From Rhodospirillaceae bacterium (lineage in GTDB: Bacteria > Pseudomonadota > Alphaproteobacteria > Puniceispirillales > Puniceispirillaceae): DNA of 29,114 bases. The translations under genes and the position numbers were made by a program. The notes beneath the pieces are model-generated. The model worked only from the letters and a program-made list of their open reading frames with translations, was not told the origin of the DNA and made no database searches. Below, in pieces: positions 1 through 7,730 of this stretch. The stretch covers positions 83,449 through 112,562 of the forward strand of contig PCBG01000002.1 of the NCBI GenBank assembly GCA_002731315.1. The letters run 5' to 3'. Position 1 is the first letter of the stretch. Each line of letters begins with the position of its first letter.

Positions 1-66
1 GCCGGTACCCGTTGCATTCATAGCATGCTGTAAAGACTCATAAGGTGGGGACTGGTCAGGCATCAT
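1..66 (-). CDS. xdhB: Xanthine dehydrogenase molybdenum-binding subunit, N-terminal fragment (runs off window)
   Basis: Only the first 22 codons are inside the window. The minus-strand reading begins MMPDQSPPYESLQ and continues HAMNATGTG. The pattern His/Glu-Ser, a short gap, then a Thr-Gly pair resembles the start of molybdopterin-subunit xanthine dehydrogenases, where the segment leads into the first (a/b hammerhead) domain. The ATG overlaps the xdhA stop codon (ATGA-type overlap; a second ATG follows directly), which implies translational coupling. The family's large subunit holds the molybdenum cofactor and hydroxylates hypoxanthine and xanthine to urate. The call rests mostly on its position directly after the small subunit, since too little sequence is present for an independent assignment. 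Confidence 0.7.
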   Translation of the reverse strand, partial: MMPDQSPPYESLQHAMNATGTG

Positions 67-1541
67 CCTGCCTCCAGCAAGTCTGCAATGCCTGATTTTC
101 TGCTGGTGCCCACAAGATGCGGTACCGGCGTCCCGGTCATGTCCATCGCATATTTGATCAGCAGGTTCTGCGCCACCTGCATGCGGTAATCGGCCGAGGC
201 GCGCATATCATCAATAGGGTTGAAATCAGATTCAAGTGCCGCCGCGGCAGCGATAAAGCTTTCCATGCAAACCGGTTTTTCCACAAGGCAAGCTTCTGCC
301 TGTCCAGCGCGCTTTGGTGTCGCCGCCATGCCGCCAAATGCCAGCCGGGCTGACGTAATACGCTTTGCCGAAACGGTTATGTTGAATGCACCCATCACCG
401 CCGAAATATCCTGATCGAAGCGCTTTGAGATCTTATAGGCGCGAAAATGCGGCGAAGTGCCTGACGGCACGCGCAGCCCGGATACATATTCGTTAGTCGC
501 GCGATCCTGTTTGCCATAGTCGATGAAGAAATCTTCTAGCGCCAGCAGCCGGTTAGAATCCGGCGCGGTCAGTTCAACCTCGGCCGCCAGTGCAATCAGC
601 ATTGGCGGCAAATCACCAATGGGTGAACCGTTGGCGATGTTGCCACATACTGTGCCGCTCGCACGCACCTGTGTAGACCCGAACCGGCGCATGACCTCTC
701 CAAGGTCGGGCCGGCCCTTTGCCAGCCGGTCCATTGCCATGGCATGGGTCACTGCCGGGCCAATATGCCAATGGGCACCGGCCTTCTTCATACTGTTAAA
801 GCCGTGAACACGTCCAGTCCACAACATTATTGGCAATTTGGCGTGCCCCTTTGTTACCCACAGCCCGACATCGGTGGCACCAGACACAATGGTGGCATCG
901 GGCGTTTCGGCATAAAGCAGGGTAAAGTCTGCGGCGGTTGCCGGTGCCACAAACCGGCAATGTCCATCTGACAGCATCACCGTTTCTTTATGAGCAATAT
1001 CTTTCATCAGCTGCGCCTCACCCTTGCGCCGCGCAGCCTCGAAGGTAGGTGGCACACTGCCTTGGCGCAGCGCGCTGGCGGCATCGGCTATCGGGCGATA
1101 ACCCGTACAACGGCACAGATTGCCAGCTAGCGTTGTATCAATACTGGCGGGGCCCAGCCCGTCACCATTGCACCAGGCCGCAAATAGAGACATCACAAAG
1201 CCCGGGGTGCAGAACCCGCATTGCGATCCATGATGGTCAACCATTACCTGCTGGCAAGGATGCAGGCTGCCATCTGGCGGGGCGATCCCTTCAACTGTTG
1301 TTACCGAAGCGCCTTCCAGCATGCCGAGGAACAAAATACAAGCATTCACTGGATGCCATCTGGCATCACCAGGCCGCAGTACCGCGACAGTACAGGCCCC
1401 GCAATCCCCCTCGGCACAGCCCTCCTTGGAACCGGTCAGCCGTTTCGTCTGACGGAGCCAGTTCAGCAGGGTGGTGTCACCGCGCAGGCCCGATACCGTT
1501 TCGACACGGTTATTCAGCACAAAAGTAATGGTTTCACGCAT
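63..1541 (-). CDS. xdhA: Xanthine dehydrogenase small subunit (2Fe-2S and FAD domains)
   Basis: A 492-residue protein that carries electrons from the molybdenum subunit through two 2Fe-2S clusters to FAD/NAD during oxidation of hypoxanthine and xanthine. The N-terminal ferredoxin domain shows the cysteine pattern GCAEGDCGAC. The second cluster domain shows QCGFCTPG and LCRCTGYRPI. From about residue 175 comes the FAD-binding domain of the CO-dehydrogenase flavoprotein type (IVSGATDVGLW; GTVCGNIANGSPIGDLPP). Together these match the bacterial XdhA layout and its usual length of about 480-500. The reading frame is open upstream to 1619, but the start at 1541 (MRETITFVLNN) is preferred: it begins right at the ferredoxin fold and has AGGAC 7-8 bases upstream. 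It lies 25 bases after uraH and overlaps xdhB, so the three genes form one minus-strand purine operon. Confidence 0.93.
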   Translation of the reverse strand: MRETITFVLNNRVETVSGLRGDTTLLNWLRQTKRLTGSKEGCAEGDCGACTVAVLRPGDARWHPVNACILFLGMLEGASVTTVEGIAPPDGSLHPCQQVMVDHHGSQCGFCTPGFVMSLFAAWCNGDGLGPASIDTTLAGNLCRCTGYRPIADAASALRQGSVPPTFEAARRKGEAQLMKDIAHKETVMLSDGHCRFVAPATAADFTLLYAETPDATIVSGATDVGLWVTKGHAKLPIMLWTGRVHGFNSMKKAGAHWHIGPAVTHAMAMDRLAKGRPDLGEVMRRFGSTQVRASGTVCGNIANGSPIGDLPPMLIALAAEVELTAPDSNRLLALEDFFIDYGKQDRATNEYVSGLRVPSGTSPHFRAYKISKRFDQDISAVMGAFNITVSAKRITSARLAFGGMAATPKRAGQAEACLVEKPVCMESFIAAAAALESDFNPIDDMRASADYRMQVAQNLLIKYAMDMTGTPVPHLVGTSRKSGIADLLEAG

Positions 1542-1566
1542 GCCGGTCCTGTGTCTACCTCCGCGC

Positions 1567-1920
1567 TCAGCTGCCCCGGTAGGTTGAATAACCATAGGGC
1601 GACAGTAACAGCGGCACATGATAATGCGCCTGTGAATCGGCTATTCCGACGGCAATTACAACTTCGTCCAGAAAGGGTGGATCCGGCAGCACGACTCCCC
1701 GGCCCGCGAGATAGGCACCAGCATGGAAAACCAGTTCATACCGTCCGGCTGTCATATCAGCACCTTCCAGCAGCGGCCCATCCACACGTCCGTCATCATT
1801 GGTTGCCACGCTGCACAAAAGCCTGCGCGACTCTCCCTCACGCGCATATAGGTCAATTCGCACGCCTGCCGCCGGACAACCGGCAGCCGTGTCGAGAACA
1901 TGCGTTGTCAGTCGGCCCAT
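1567..1920 (-). CDS. uraH: 5-hydroxyisourate hydrolase (transthyretin-like)
   Basis: A 117-residue protein that hydrolyses 5-hydroxyisourate, the first product of urate oxidation, to OHCU. The family signatures are all visible: N-terminal GRLTTHVLD with His7, Arg45 in the DGRVDGP segment, the [10 protein letters not shown] segment near residues 99-108, and the invariant C-terminal YRGS. These are the residues that line the active site in this family and separate it from vertebrate transthyretin. The frame is open upstream to 2049, but the start at 1920 gives the standard length and has GAGGTG about 8 bases upstream. There is no signal peptide, so the protein is cytoplasmic. It heads the minus-strand operon with xdhA and is divergent from uraD, its pathway successor. 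Confidence 0.95.
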   Translation of the reverse strand: MGRLTTHVLDTAAGCPAAGVRIDLYAREGESRRLLCSVATNDDGRVDGPLLEGADMTAGRYELVFHAGAYLAGRGVVLPDPPFLDEVVIAVGIADSQAHYHVPLLLSPYGYSTYRGS

Positions 1921-2122
1921 GCCGCACACCTCGCCTAGAATTGATCCCTGTTCCACCCGGCGGCACACCACAAGACGGTTCTGATCAACGCGTCCCTTCG
2001 GATATGTGATGCACCTCCACCTTGTCACATCTGACTGGCAGATTGCCAATTAAGGATTGAACAGGCAAACAGTTTTGCAGAAGCTTGGGCCAGTTTCACC
2101 ATTTCATGCAAGGAATCTTTGA
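1921..2122. promoter_or_regulatory. Divergent intergenic region between uraH and uraD
   Basis: These 202 bases separate two purine genes that point away from each other, so promoters for both operons must lie here. The uraD side ends in AAGGA at 2110-2114, a ribosome binding site 8 bases before its ATG. I see no convincing -35/-10 pair and no perfect long palindrome. The region is called from gene orientation only. Confidence 0.4.
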
Positions 2123-2644
2123 ATGGATAATCTGCGCTTTACTATCGCACCTGCTGACCTGCCCGAAGGTGATTTCATGGCAAAATATGGCGGGATCTAC
2201 GAGCACTCGCCCTGGGTGGCGGCCACGCTGTTTGGCGCCGGGCTAGGCCCGCAGGATTCCCACCTTTCGATATTTGCCGGGCGGATGGCCGATATTGTCG
2301 ATGCCGCCGGTCATGACGCGCAGATGGCCTTGCTGCGCGTGCACCCTGAACTGGCCGGCAAGCTCGCCATTGCCGGTGGTTTGACCAGTGAGTCCAATTC
2401 CGAGCAGGCAGGGGCGGGGCTGGGTGCCTGCAGCCCGTCAGAATTTGCCAACTTTCAGGATTTTAACGCACGCTATGGCGCGTCATTCGGCCATCCCTTT
2501 ATCATTGCGGTGCGCGGCCTGACCCGCGGCGATATTCTGGCCGCTTTCCAGACACGGCTGTGCAATGACGCTGCAACCGAATTCGCCACGGCCCTTGCCG
2601 AAGTGCATAAAATCGCCCGCCTGCGGCTGGCTGACCTGTGCTAG
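2123..2644 (+). CDS. uraD: OHCU decarboxylase (2-oxo-4-hydroxy-4-carboxy-5-ureidoimidazoline decarboxylase)
   Basis: A 173-residue cytoplasmic enzyme that decarboxylates OHCU to S-allantoin, the last step of the urate to allantoin route. The family hallmarks are present: the HPELAGK motif with the catalytic histidine at residue 74, the SNSEQ segment near residues 91-95 and FGHPFIIAVRG near residues 140-150. The length matches single-domain bacterial UraD (about 165-175). The start at 2123 is supported by AAGGA 8 bases upstream. It is divergent from uraH and xdhA and lies 39 bases before a FAD-linked dehydrogenase on the same strand. The start and finish of the urate route are therefore in the window, but the urate-oxidising enzyme is not. 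Confidence 0.95.
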   Translation: MDNLRFTIAPADLPEGDFMAKYGGIYEHSPWVAATLFGAGLGPQDSHLSIFAGRMADIVDAAGHDAQMALLRVHPELAGKLAIAGGLTSESNSEQAGAGLGACSPSEFANFQDFNARYGASFGHPFIIAVRGLTRGDILAAFQTRLCNDAATEFATALAEVHKIARLRLADLC

Positions 2645-2683
2645 TCTGGCGCCTTGGAATCAGTGATTGGCGGGATCAGTGTA

Positions 2684-4147
2684 ATGACAGACAAAAATAA
2701 CAATATGGCGAGTGGGGACAGTTTCAAGGCAGATCTTGCCTCCATCTGCGGGTCTGCGCATGTGCTGGACGGCGATGACATAGACGCCCGCTATCTTCGT
2801 GACTGGCTTGGCAAGGCAGAATCGCATCCGGCGCTGGTGGTGCGGCCGCCGGATACAGCAGCTGTCGCCGCGGTAATGCGGCTATGTGCCGAGACGAAAA
2901 CCCCTGTCATTCCCTTTGGCGGCAATTCCGGCCTCGCCGGCGGGACAGTTGCAGCGGCAGGGCAGAATATCCTGCTGCTGTCGCTAGAACGGATGAACCA
3001 GGTGCGCGAGATGAATGCTGCCGGCCGCTTCATGGTGGCCGAGGCTGGCTGTATCATCGAACAGCTGCACGCCGTTGCCGCCTCTGAATCGCTGATGTTT
3101 CCGCTGGTATTCGGAGCCAAGGGCACGGCACAGATTGGCGGAGCGCTCAGTACCAATGCGGGCGGGCTGAATGTTGTGCGCTATGGCAATGCGCGCCATC
3201 TGTGCCTCGGGCTGGAAGTGGTAACGGCAAACGGCGAGGTGATGGACCTGCTACCAGCATTGAAGAAAGACAATACCGGCTATGATTTGGTCAATCTGAT
3301 CATTGGGGCCGAGGGCACACTGGGCATTATTACCGCGGCCAGCCTGGCGCTGGTACCACCGCCGCCCGCACTGGCCACTGCGATGGTAAAGCTGTACGAT
3401 CTCGATGGTGCACTTACGCTGATGAATCTGGCGCAGGCGGAAAGCGGCGGGCGAGTCGAGGCGTTCGAGCTGTTTGGTCGCCTGCATTATGAACTCTGCG
3501 CCCATCACCTGGCGCATGTCACTCCACCTTTTGACGAAGCTGCTGATCTGGCAGTCATGATCGAAATTTCTGCCGGCAGCACGGATGATGCCACTATCGG
3601 TGATGACGGCACCCTGCCACTAGCAACGCAGCTTGAAACCATTCTTGCCAAGGCGCTGGAGGCTGGCTGGATCAGCGACGCGGTTGTCGCAAAGTCGGCG
3701 GCGCAGCGGGCCAATATGTGGGCAATGCGTGAGGATGTGCTAACCGCCATGATGGCGCATGGCAAATGGGTGATGAACGATATCAGCTTTCAGGTGGCCG
3801 ACCTGCCAGCGGCCATTGCCGATCTGGATGCCGCCTTCCGTGCGGTAGCCCCGGGACTCTATGGCACGGCCTTCGGGCATATGGGTGACGGCAATCTCCA
3901 TGTCTGCGCACGCCCCTATGACAAGGACCCGGCGGACTTCCCGCAAGAGGCTGCCGCGATCAAACAGGCCGTACGTGATGTAGTGGCGAAATGGCGCGGG
4001 TCGATCAGCGCCGAGCATGGTATTGGTACCGACAAGAAGACGGATATGAAGGCAATGAAGGACCCGGCAGCCTATGCGATGATGAAATCCATCAAAAAGG
4101 CGCTAGACCCGGACAACCTGCTCAACCCCAACAAGGTGTTGATTTAA
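2684..4147 (+). CDS. FAD-linked oxidase, GlcD / D-2-hydroxyacid dehydrogenase family
   Basis: A 487-residue flavoprotein expected to oxidise a D-2-hydroxyacid (D-lactate, glycolate, D-2-hydroxyglutarate or similar) and to pass electrons to the respiratory chain or a partner. The N-terminal PCMH FAD-binding domain shows TPVIPFGGNSGLAGG, GALSTNAGGLNVVRYG and LIIGAEGTLGIIT. The C-terminal FAD-oxidase domain shows FGHMGDGNLHV, SAEHGIGTDKK and the terminal LLNPNKVL. The order and length are typical of the GlcD/DLD/D2HGDH group. The start at ATG 2684 is chosen over an upstream TTG at 2654, because the TTG has no better ribosome binding site; the extra residues also match no family feature. It follows uraD on the same strand. 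A role in oxidising a 2-hydroxyacid from ureidoglycolate or glyoxylate metabolism is possible, but the substrate cannot be read from the sequence. Confidence 0.88.
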   Translation: MTDKNNNMASGDSFKADLASICGSAHVLDGDDIDARYLRDWLGKAESHPALVVRPPDTAAVAAVMRLCAETKTPVIPFGGNSGLAGGTVAAAGQNILLLSLERMNQVREMNAAGRFMVAEAGCIIEQLHAVAASESLMFPLVFGAKGTAQIGGALSTNAGGLNVVRYGNARHLCLGLEVVTANGEVMDLLPALKKDNTGYDLVNLIIGAEGTLGIITAASLALVPPPPALATAMVKLYDLDGALTLMNLAQAESGGRVEAFELFGRLHYELCAHHLAHVTPPFDEAADLAVMIEISAGSTDDATIGDDGTLPLATQLETILAKALEAGWISDAVVAKSAAQRANMWAMREDVLTAMMAHGKWVMNDISFQVADLPAAIADLDAAFRAVAPGLYGTAFGHMGDGNLHVCARPYDKDPADFPQEAAAIKQAVRDVVAKWRGSISAEHGIGTDKKTDMKAMKDPAAYAMMKSIKKALDPDNLLNPNKVLI

Positions 4148-4241
4148 TGAGGATTAGCTCCAGTCGCGCAGGCCAGTTTTCTTGCCTAAACTGTCAGTCA
4201 GACAGCACTCATCATTTCAGATAAGTGACTGAACAGGTGGG

Positions 4242-5741
4242 TCAGGTGTCACTGCCGGCGTGGAAATTGAACACCGCGCCTTCCTTGATCCCCGATGGCC
4301 AGCGTGCCGTTACCGTCTTCAGCTTGGTGTAGAAACGCACGCCTTCCATGCCGTGGATCGAATGATCACCGAACATCGACGCCTTCCAGCCACCAAAGCT
4401 GTGATAGGCCACCGGCACCGGAATCGGCACATTCACCCCGACCATGCCGATATTCACCTGGCTGACAAAATCGCGCGCAGCGTCCCCGTCTCGAGTGAAG
4501 ATCGCGGTGCCGTTGCCATATTCATGGTCGATCACCAGCTGGCGCGCCTCTTCATAGCTGTTAGGGCGCAATACCGAAAGCACCGGACCGAAAATCTCGT
4601 CTCGGTAGACAGACATGTCCGGGGTCACCTTGTCGAGCAGGGTGCCGCCAACAAAAAACCCGTCCTCATAGCCCTGCAGCCGCAGGCCGCGGCCATCGAC
4701 CACGACCTCGGCGCCATCTTTTTCGCCCTGGTCGATATAGCCTTCGATCCGCGCCTTGGCCTCGGCGGTAATCACCGGGCCCATCTCGACGCCCGGCTCG
4801 TCATACTGGCCGATTTTCAGTGCCCGCACCTTGGGAGCAAGCTGTTCGACAAAGCGGTCAGCCGTTCCATCACCAACCGCCAGCACCGCCGAAATAGCCA
4901 TGCAGCGCTCGCCGGCCGACCCGTAGGCTGCTCCCATCGCCGCATCAACCGCTTGTTCCATATCGGCATCAGGCATGATGATCATATGGTTTTTCGCCCC
5001 GCACAGCGCCTGCACGCGCTTGCCGTTGGCGCAGCCGCGCGAATAGATGTAATGGCCGATCGGCGTCGAGCCAACAAAGCTGATAGCGCCAACATCAGGA
5101 TGATCCAGGATGGCATCGACTGCTTCCTTATCACCATGCACGACATTGAATACACCGTCTGGCGCGCCAGCCTCGGACATTAGCCTCGCTAGCAGCATCG
5201 ATGCCGCCGGGTCGCGCTCTGACGGTTTCAGCACAAAGGTGTTGCCGCAGGCCAGCGCCATAGGGAACATCCACATCGGCACCATGGCCGGGAAATTGAA
5301 CGGCGTGATGCCGGCAACAACACCAACTGGCTGGCGCATCGAAAAGACATCGACACCACCTGCCACCTGCGGCGAATATTCGCCTTTTAGCGCATGCGGG
5401 ATCCCGCATGCAAATTCCACCACTTCTAGCCCACGGGCCATTTCCCCCTTGGCATCGTCAAACGTCTTGCCATGCTGCGATGAAATCAGCCGCGAAAGCT
5501 CGTCTAGATTGGCGCGTACCAGATCGCGGAAATTAAACATAACCTGCGCGCGCTTTGCAGCGGGCGTCGCCGACCAGTTGGGCAATGCCGCACTGGCAGC
5601 TGCAACGGCGGCATTTACCTCATCAGTGCTGGCCAGCGGGACGGATGTCACAGGTTGGCCTGTTGCCGGGTTGAAAACATCCTGGGCGCGGCCGCTGGCT
5701 CCGGCCTTCTCGACACCATTGATGTAATGCATCAAAGTCAT
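4242..5741 (-). CDS. mmsA: Methylmalonate-semialdehyde dehydrogenase (CoA-acylating)
   Basis: A 499-residue ALDH-superfamily enzyme that converts methylmalonate semialdehyde (from valine, thymine or beta-aminoisobutyrate) to propionyl-CoA, or malonate semialdehyde to acetyl-CoA. The catalytic cysteine is Cys280 in SAGERCMAIS. The family-specific features that separate it from hydrolytic aldehyde dehydrogenases are present: FNFPAMVPMWMFPMALACGN, and an Asn (CGAKNHMIIMPDAD) where hydrolytic ALDHs have the general-base glutamate. The start at 5741 has AAGGAAG 6 bases upstream; the frame is open further to 5783 without a better site. It converges with the FAD oxidase gene across 94 bases. Its product would feed the mutAB-encoded methylmalonyl-CoA mutase further along the window, after propionyl-CoA carboxylation. 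Confidence 0.95.
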   Translation of the reverse strand: MTLMHYINGVEKAGASGRAQDVFNPATGQPVTSVPLASTDEVNAAVAAASAALPNWSATPAAKRAQVMFNFRDLVRANLDELSRLISSQHGKTFDDAKGEMARGLEVVEFACGIPHALKGEYSPQVAGGVDVFSMRQPVGVVAGITPFNFPAMVPMWMFPMALACGNTFVLKPSERDPAASMLLARLMSEAGAPDGVFNVVHGDKEAVDAILDHPDVGAISFVGSTPIGHYIYSRGCANGKRVQALCGAKNHMIIMPDADMEQAVDAAMGAAYGSAGERCMAISAVLAVGDGTADRFVEQLAPKVRALKIGQYDEPGVEMGPVITAEAKARIEGYIDQGEKDGAEVVVDGRGLRLQGYEDGFFVGGTLLDKVTPDMSVYRDEIFGPVLSVLRPNSYEEARQLVIDHEYGNGTAIFTRDGDAARDFVSQVNIGMVGVNVPIPVPVAYHSFGGWKASMFGDHSIHGMEGVRFYTKLKTVTARWPSGIKEGAVFNFHAGSDT

Positions 5742-5824
5742 GATCACTTCCTTGCAATAGGGGTTTAGGGAAACCTGAGACAAGATTTACAGGCTTTTCG
5801 GCAAAGCGCAAGATGACTTCCAGC

Positions 5825-6575
5825 CTATGGTGCGTCACTGCCGATCTGTTCCTTGCAACGGGCGATAGAGGCCTGCATTTCCTCGACCCAGCCGGAATCC
5901 GTCGGTGACGGTTCATATGCGTCAAGTATCTGAGGCTACAATGTCATGGCACGTTCCGTCGCGGTGCGGGCGCCGGCATCACGCCAATTCTTGTTGTTTG
6001 AACAGTCCGACAGGAACGAGCTATGAAAGGCGGTTTTGTAGCGTTCCATTGTATTTGCAGTGCCAAAGAAATGCAGGACGTTAAAAACTCTGACCAAGCT
6101 TGATCAGCTTTTGATAGACGGCAAAATTGCCAGTGCGCCGGCCGCCACGAATGTCATGCGCATTCGGCGTCCCTGATACCATGCCAAAATGGATATGATC
6201 GCCACCAATGGTAAGGGCGCGGTGCGGGTTTGTTGGGGTCAGTTGGAATTTGTCTGGGGCGACGGAGAGGGCATCCATGATCAATCCGCGATCCGCGCGC
6301 ACGATCATTGTACTGTTATTGACCTCTGCTCCGGCTGGCTGGAAAATGGCCCGTGTATGGCCACTCATCACCTCAATTCCATATTCCTCGAGAAGGCGTA
6401 GAGAAGCGTTGTGGACAGCCTCTAGATGGTCAGTGCTGAGCGTTGTAAGTGGCGGCATGTGATTCTTCACATCCTGCCAGTCGATCTGCCATCCAGTGCA
6501 TATGGCAGGCAATGCGCCAGATTCGGAGTCCCGCCGCCGCCGGCTTTCAGAACGACTTGCCGTGCGAGCAGTCAT
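5825..6575 (-). pseudogene. mttB: Decayed mttB-family trimethylamine/quaternary-amine methyltransferase gene
   Basis: The first 164 codons (6575 down to 6084) read as the N-terminus of an alphaproteobacterial MttB-family protein: an Arg-rich leader, LSTDHLEAVHNASLRLLEE, then APDKFQLTPTNPHRALTIGG and RRTGNFAVYQKLIKLGQSF. The frame then hits TAA at 6083-6081, inside a run of five T (minus strand). Dropping one T restores the family continuation SFNVLHFFG. The sequence next jumps straight to a recognisable MttB C-terminus (TMERYKTAF, WRDAGARTATERA), so roughly 260-280 codons of the catalytic barrel are missing near 6060. A TAG at 5938-5936 replaces the expected tryptophan, and the tail (ILDAYEP ... 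EEMQASIARCKEQIG) continues in frame to a stop at 5825. An intact relative is about 500 residues. No product can be functional. No corrinoid protein gene is adjacent. Confidence 0.88.
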
Positions 6576-6800
6576 CCTCAAGATATCCTGTGAGCCATGC
6601 GATTTCCCCTGTCTCAGGTTCCGACAGAGCGCCGCGGCCACTGTCACGGGACCGGAAGAAGCTACCCTGAAAAAACATAAATCAGAAAGCAGAACCAGAA
6701 ATCTGCAACGACCTGCAAAATTGGTAAATTTTGGTCTTTTATGGTTGGATTTTTGTGGGCAGCCATTGCAAGACTGTCGCAGACGCGAAGGAGGAATACC
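6576..6800 (+). promoter_or_regulatory. Upstream region of the carnitine operon
   Basis: These 225 bases separate the start of the mttB remnant (minus strand) from the first carnitine gene (plus strand). The part from about 6660 to 6760 is clearly richer in A+T than its surroundings. It contains a perfect inverted repeat (listed separately). The strong ribosome binding site AAGGAGG at 6788-6794 fixes the downstream start at ATG 6801. I could not pick a confident -35/-10 pair. Confidence 0.45.
6716..6733. repeat. Inverted repeat, candidate operator before the carnitine operon
   Basis: The sequence CAAAATTGGTAAATTTTG has two perfect 7-base arms (CAAAATT and AATTTTG) around a 4-base centre. It lies 67 bases upstream of the first gene of the operon, in an AT-rich patch. 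This size and symmetry suit a dimeric helix-turn-helix repressor or activator. No T-tract follows, so it does not look like a terminator. Which protein binds it, if any, is unknown. Confidence 0.4.
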
Positions 6801-7718
6801 ATGCCGATGAACATGAACCGTAATGTTTTCATTACCTGCGCTGTTACCGGGTCCGGTGACACCACCGGAAAGTCGGACAAGGTGCCAGTGACGCCGGAAG
6901 AGATTGCAGATTCGGCGATTGATGCGGCAAAGGCAGGGGCAGCGGTTGTACATTGCCATGCACGCAATCCTGAAACAGGCGCCCCGTCGCGCGACGTGGA
7001 ATTGTTCCGCGAAGTGACAGAGCGCATTCGTGATGCCGAGATTGATGTGGTTTTGAACCTGACAGCCGGCATGGGCGGAGACCTTGTCCTTGGCGGTGTG
7101 GAAACGCCGTTGCCGCCGGACGCAACCGGCACGGACATGGCGGGCGCCAGTGAAAGGCTGAGGCATATCACCGATTGCCTTCCCGAACTCTGCACACTGG
7201 ATTGCGGCACGATGAATTTCGGTCATGGAGAATACATCATGACCAACAGCACCGCGATGCTTGTCGAAATGGCGACACAGATGAAGGCGCTTGGCGTGAA
7301 GCCCGAGATAGAGGTCTTTGACACTGGGCATCTGTGGTTTGCCAGACACCTGGTAGATAAGGGCCACATAGACATGCCGGCGCTGGTGCAGCTTTGTATG
7401 GGAATCCCTTGGGGTGCACCGGATGACCTGAACACGTTGATGGCGATGGTCAATAATATTCCCGAAGACTGGGTCTTTTCCGCCTTTTCCATTGGTCGTA
7501 ATGCGATGGCCTATCCTGCGGCCGCGATTCTGGCGGGCGGCAATGTGCGTGTGGGCCTAGAAGATAATATCTATGTGTCACGCGGGGTGTTCGCAACCAA
7601 CGCACAACTTGTTGAACGCGCAGTGAATGTGATCGAAAACATGGGTGCGTCCGTCATTGGCCCAGACGCTGTGCGCAGCCAACTTGGCCTGACCAAATGC
7701 GCGCCGGTCGCGCGCTAG
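6801..7718 (+). CDS. Beta-keto acid cleavage enzyme (BKACE, DUF849), probable 3-dehydrocarnitine cleavage enzyme
   Basis: A 305-residue metal-dependent enzyme of the 3-keto-5-aminohexanoate cleavage family. The family condenses a beta-keto acid with acetyl-CoA and splits it to acetoacetate plus a new CoA thioester. The Zn-binding pair His51/His53 is visible in VVHCHARNPETG, with the catalytic-site Glu254 in RVGLEDN. Other family motifs are NVFITCAVTGSGD at the N-terminus and LDCGTMNFG near residue 133. The start at 6801 has an ideal AAGGAGG 6 bases upstream; the longer frame from 6741 adds nothing family-like. The gene is followed 12 bases later by the carnitine dehydrogenase-thioesterase fusion. 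By established pathway knowledge, that pairing marks the BKACE as acting on 3-dehydrocarnitine, giving betainyl-CoA and acetoacetate. The substrate is inferred from this context. Confidence 0.92.
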   Translation: MPMNMNRNVFITCAVTGSGDTTGKSDKVPVTPEEIADSAIDAAKAGAAVVHCHARNPETGAPSRDVELFREVTERIRDAEIDVVLNLTAGMGGDLVLGGVETPLPPDATGTDMAGASERLRHITDCLPELCTLDCGTMNFGHGEYIMTNSTAMLVEMATQMKALGVKPEIEVFDTGHLWFARHLVDKGHIDMPALVQLCMGIPWGAPDDLNTLMAMVNNIPEDWVFSAFSIGRNAMAYPAAAILAGGNVRVGLEDNIYVSRGVFATNAQLVERAVNVIENMGASVIGPDAVRSQLGLTKCAPVAR

Positions 7719-7730
7719 GGGGCATATTCT

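Noticed and set aside
1221..2009. A 262-codon plus-strand open frame opposite xdhA and uraH.
   Set aside because: It overlaps two genes with complete family motifs on the other strand, and its translation is rich in Arg, His and Pro, as expected for an antisense shadow.
4195..4231. CAGTCA ... TGACTG arms between the convergent FAD oxidase and mmsA genes.
   Set aside because: Six-base arms separated by about 25 bases with no T-tract make too weak a structure to call a terminator.
4260..5183. A 307-codon plus-strand open frame opposite mmsA.
   Set aside because: It is fully inside mmsA on the opposite strand and shows no recognisable domain or ribosome binding site.
6576..7367. A long minus-strand open frame continuing upstream of the mttB remnant, making an apparent 428-residue protein.
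   Set aside because: Its upstream half lies antisense to the well-supported BKACE gene and shows no family motif; only the part from 6575 downward reads as MttB.
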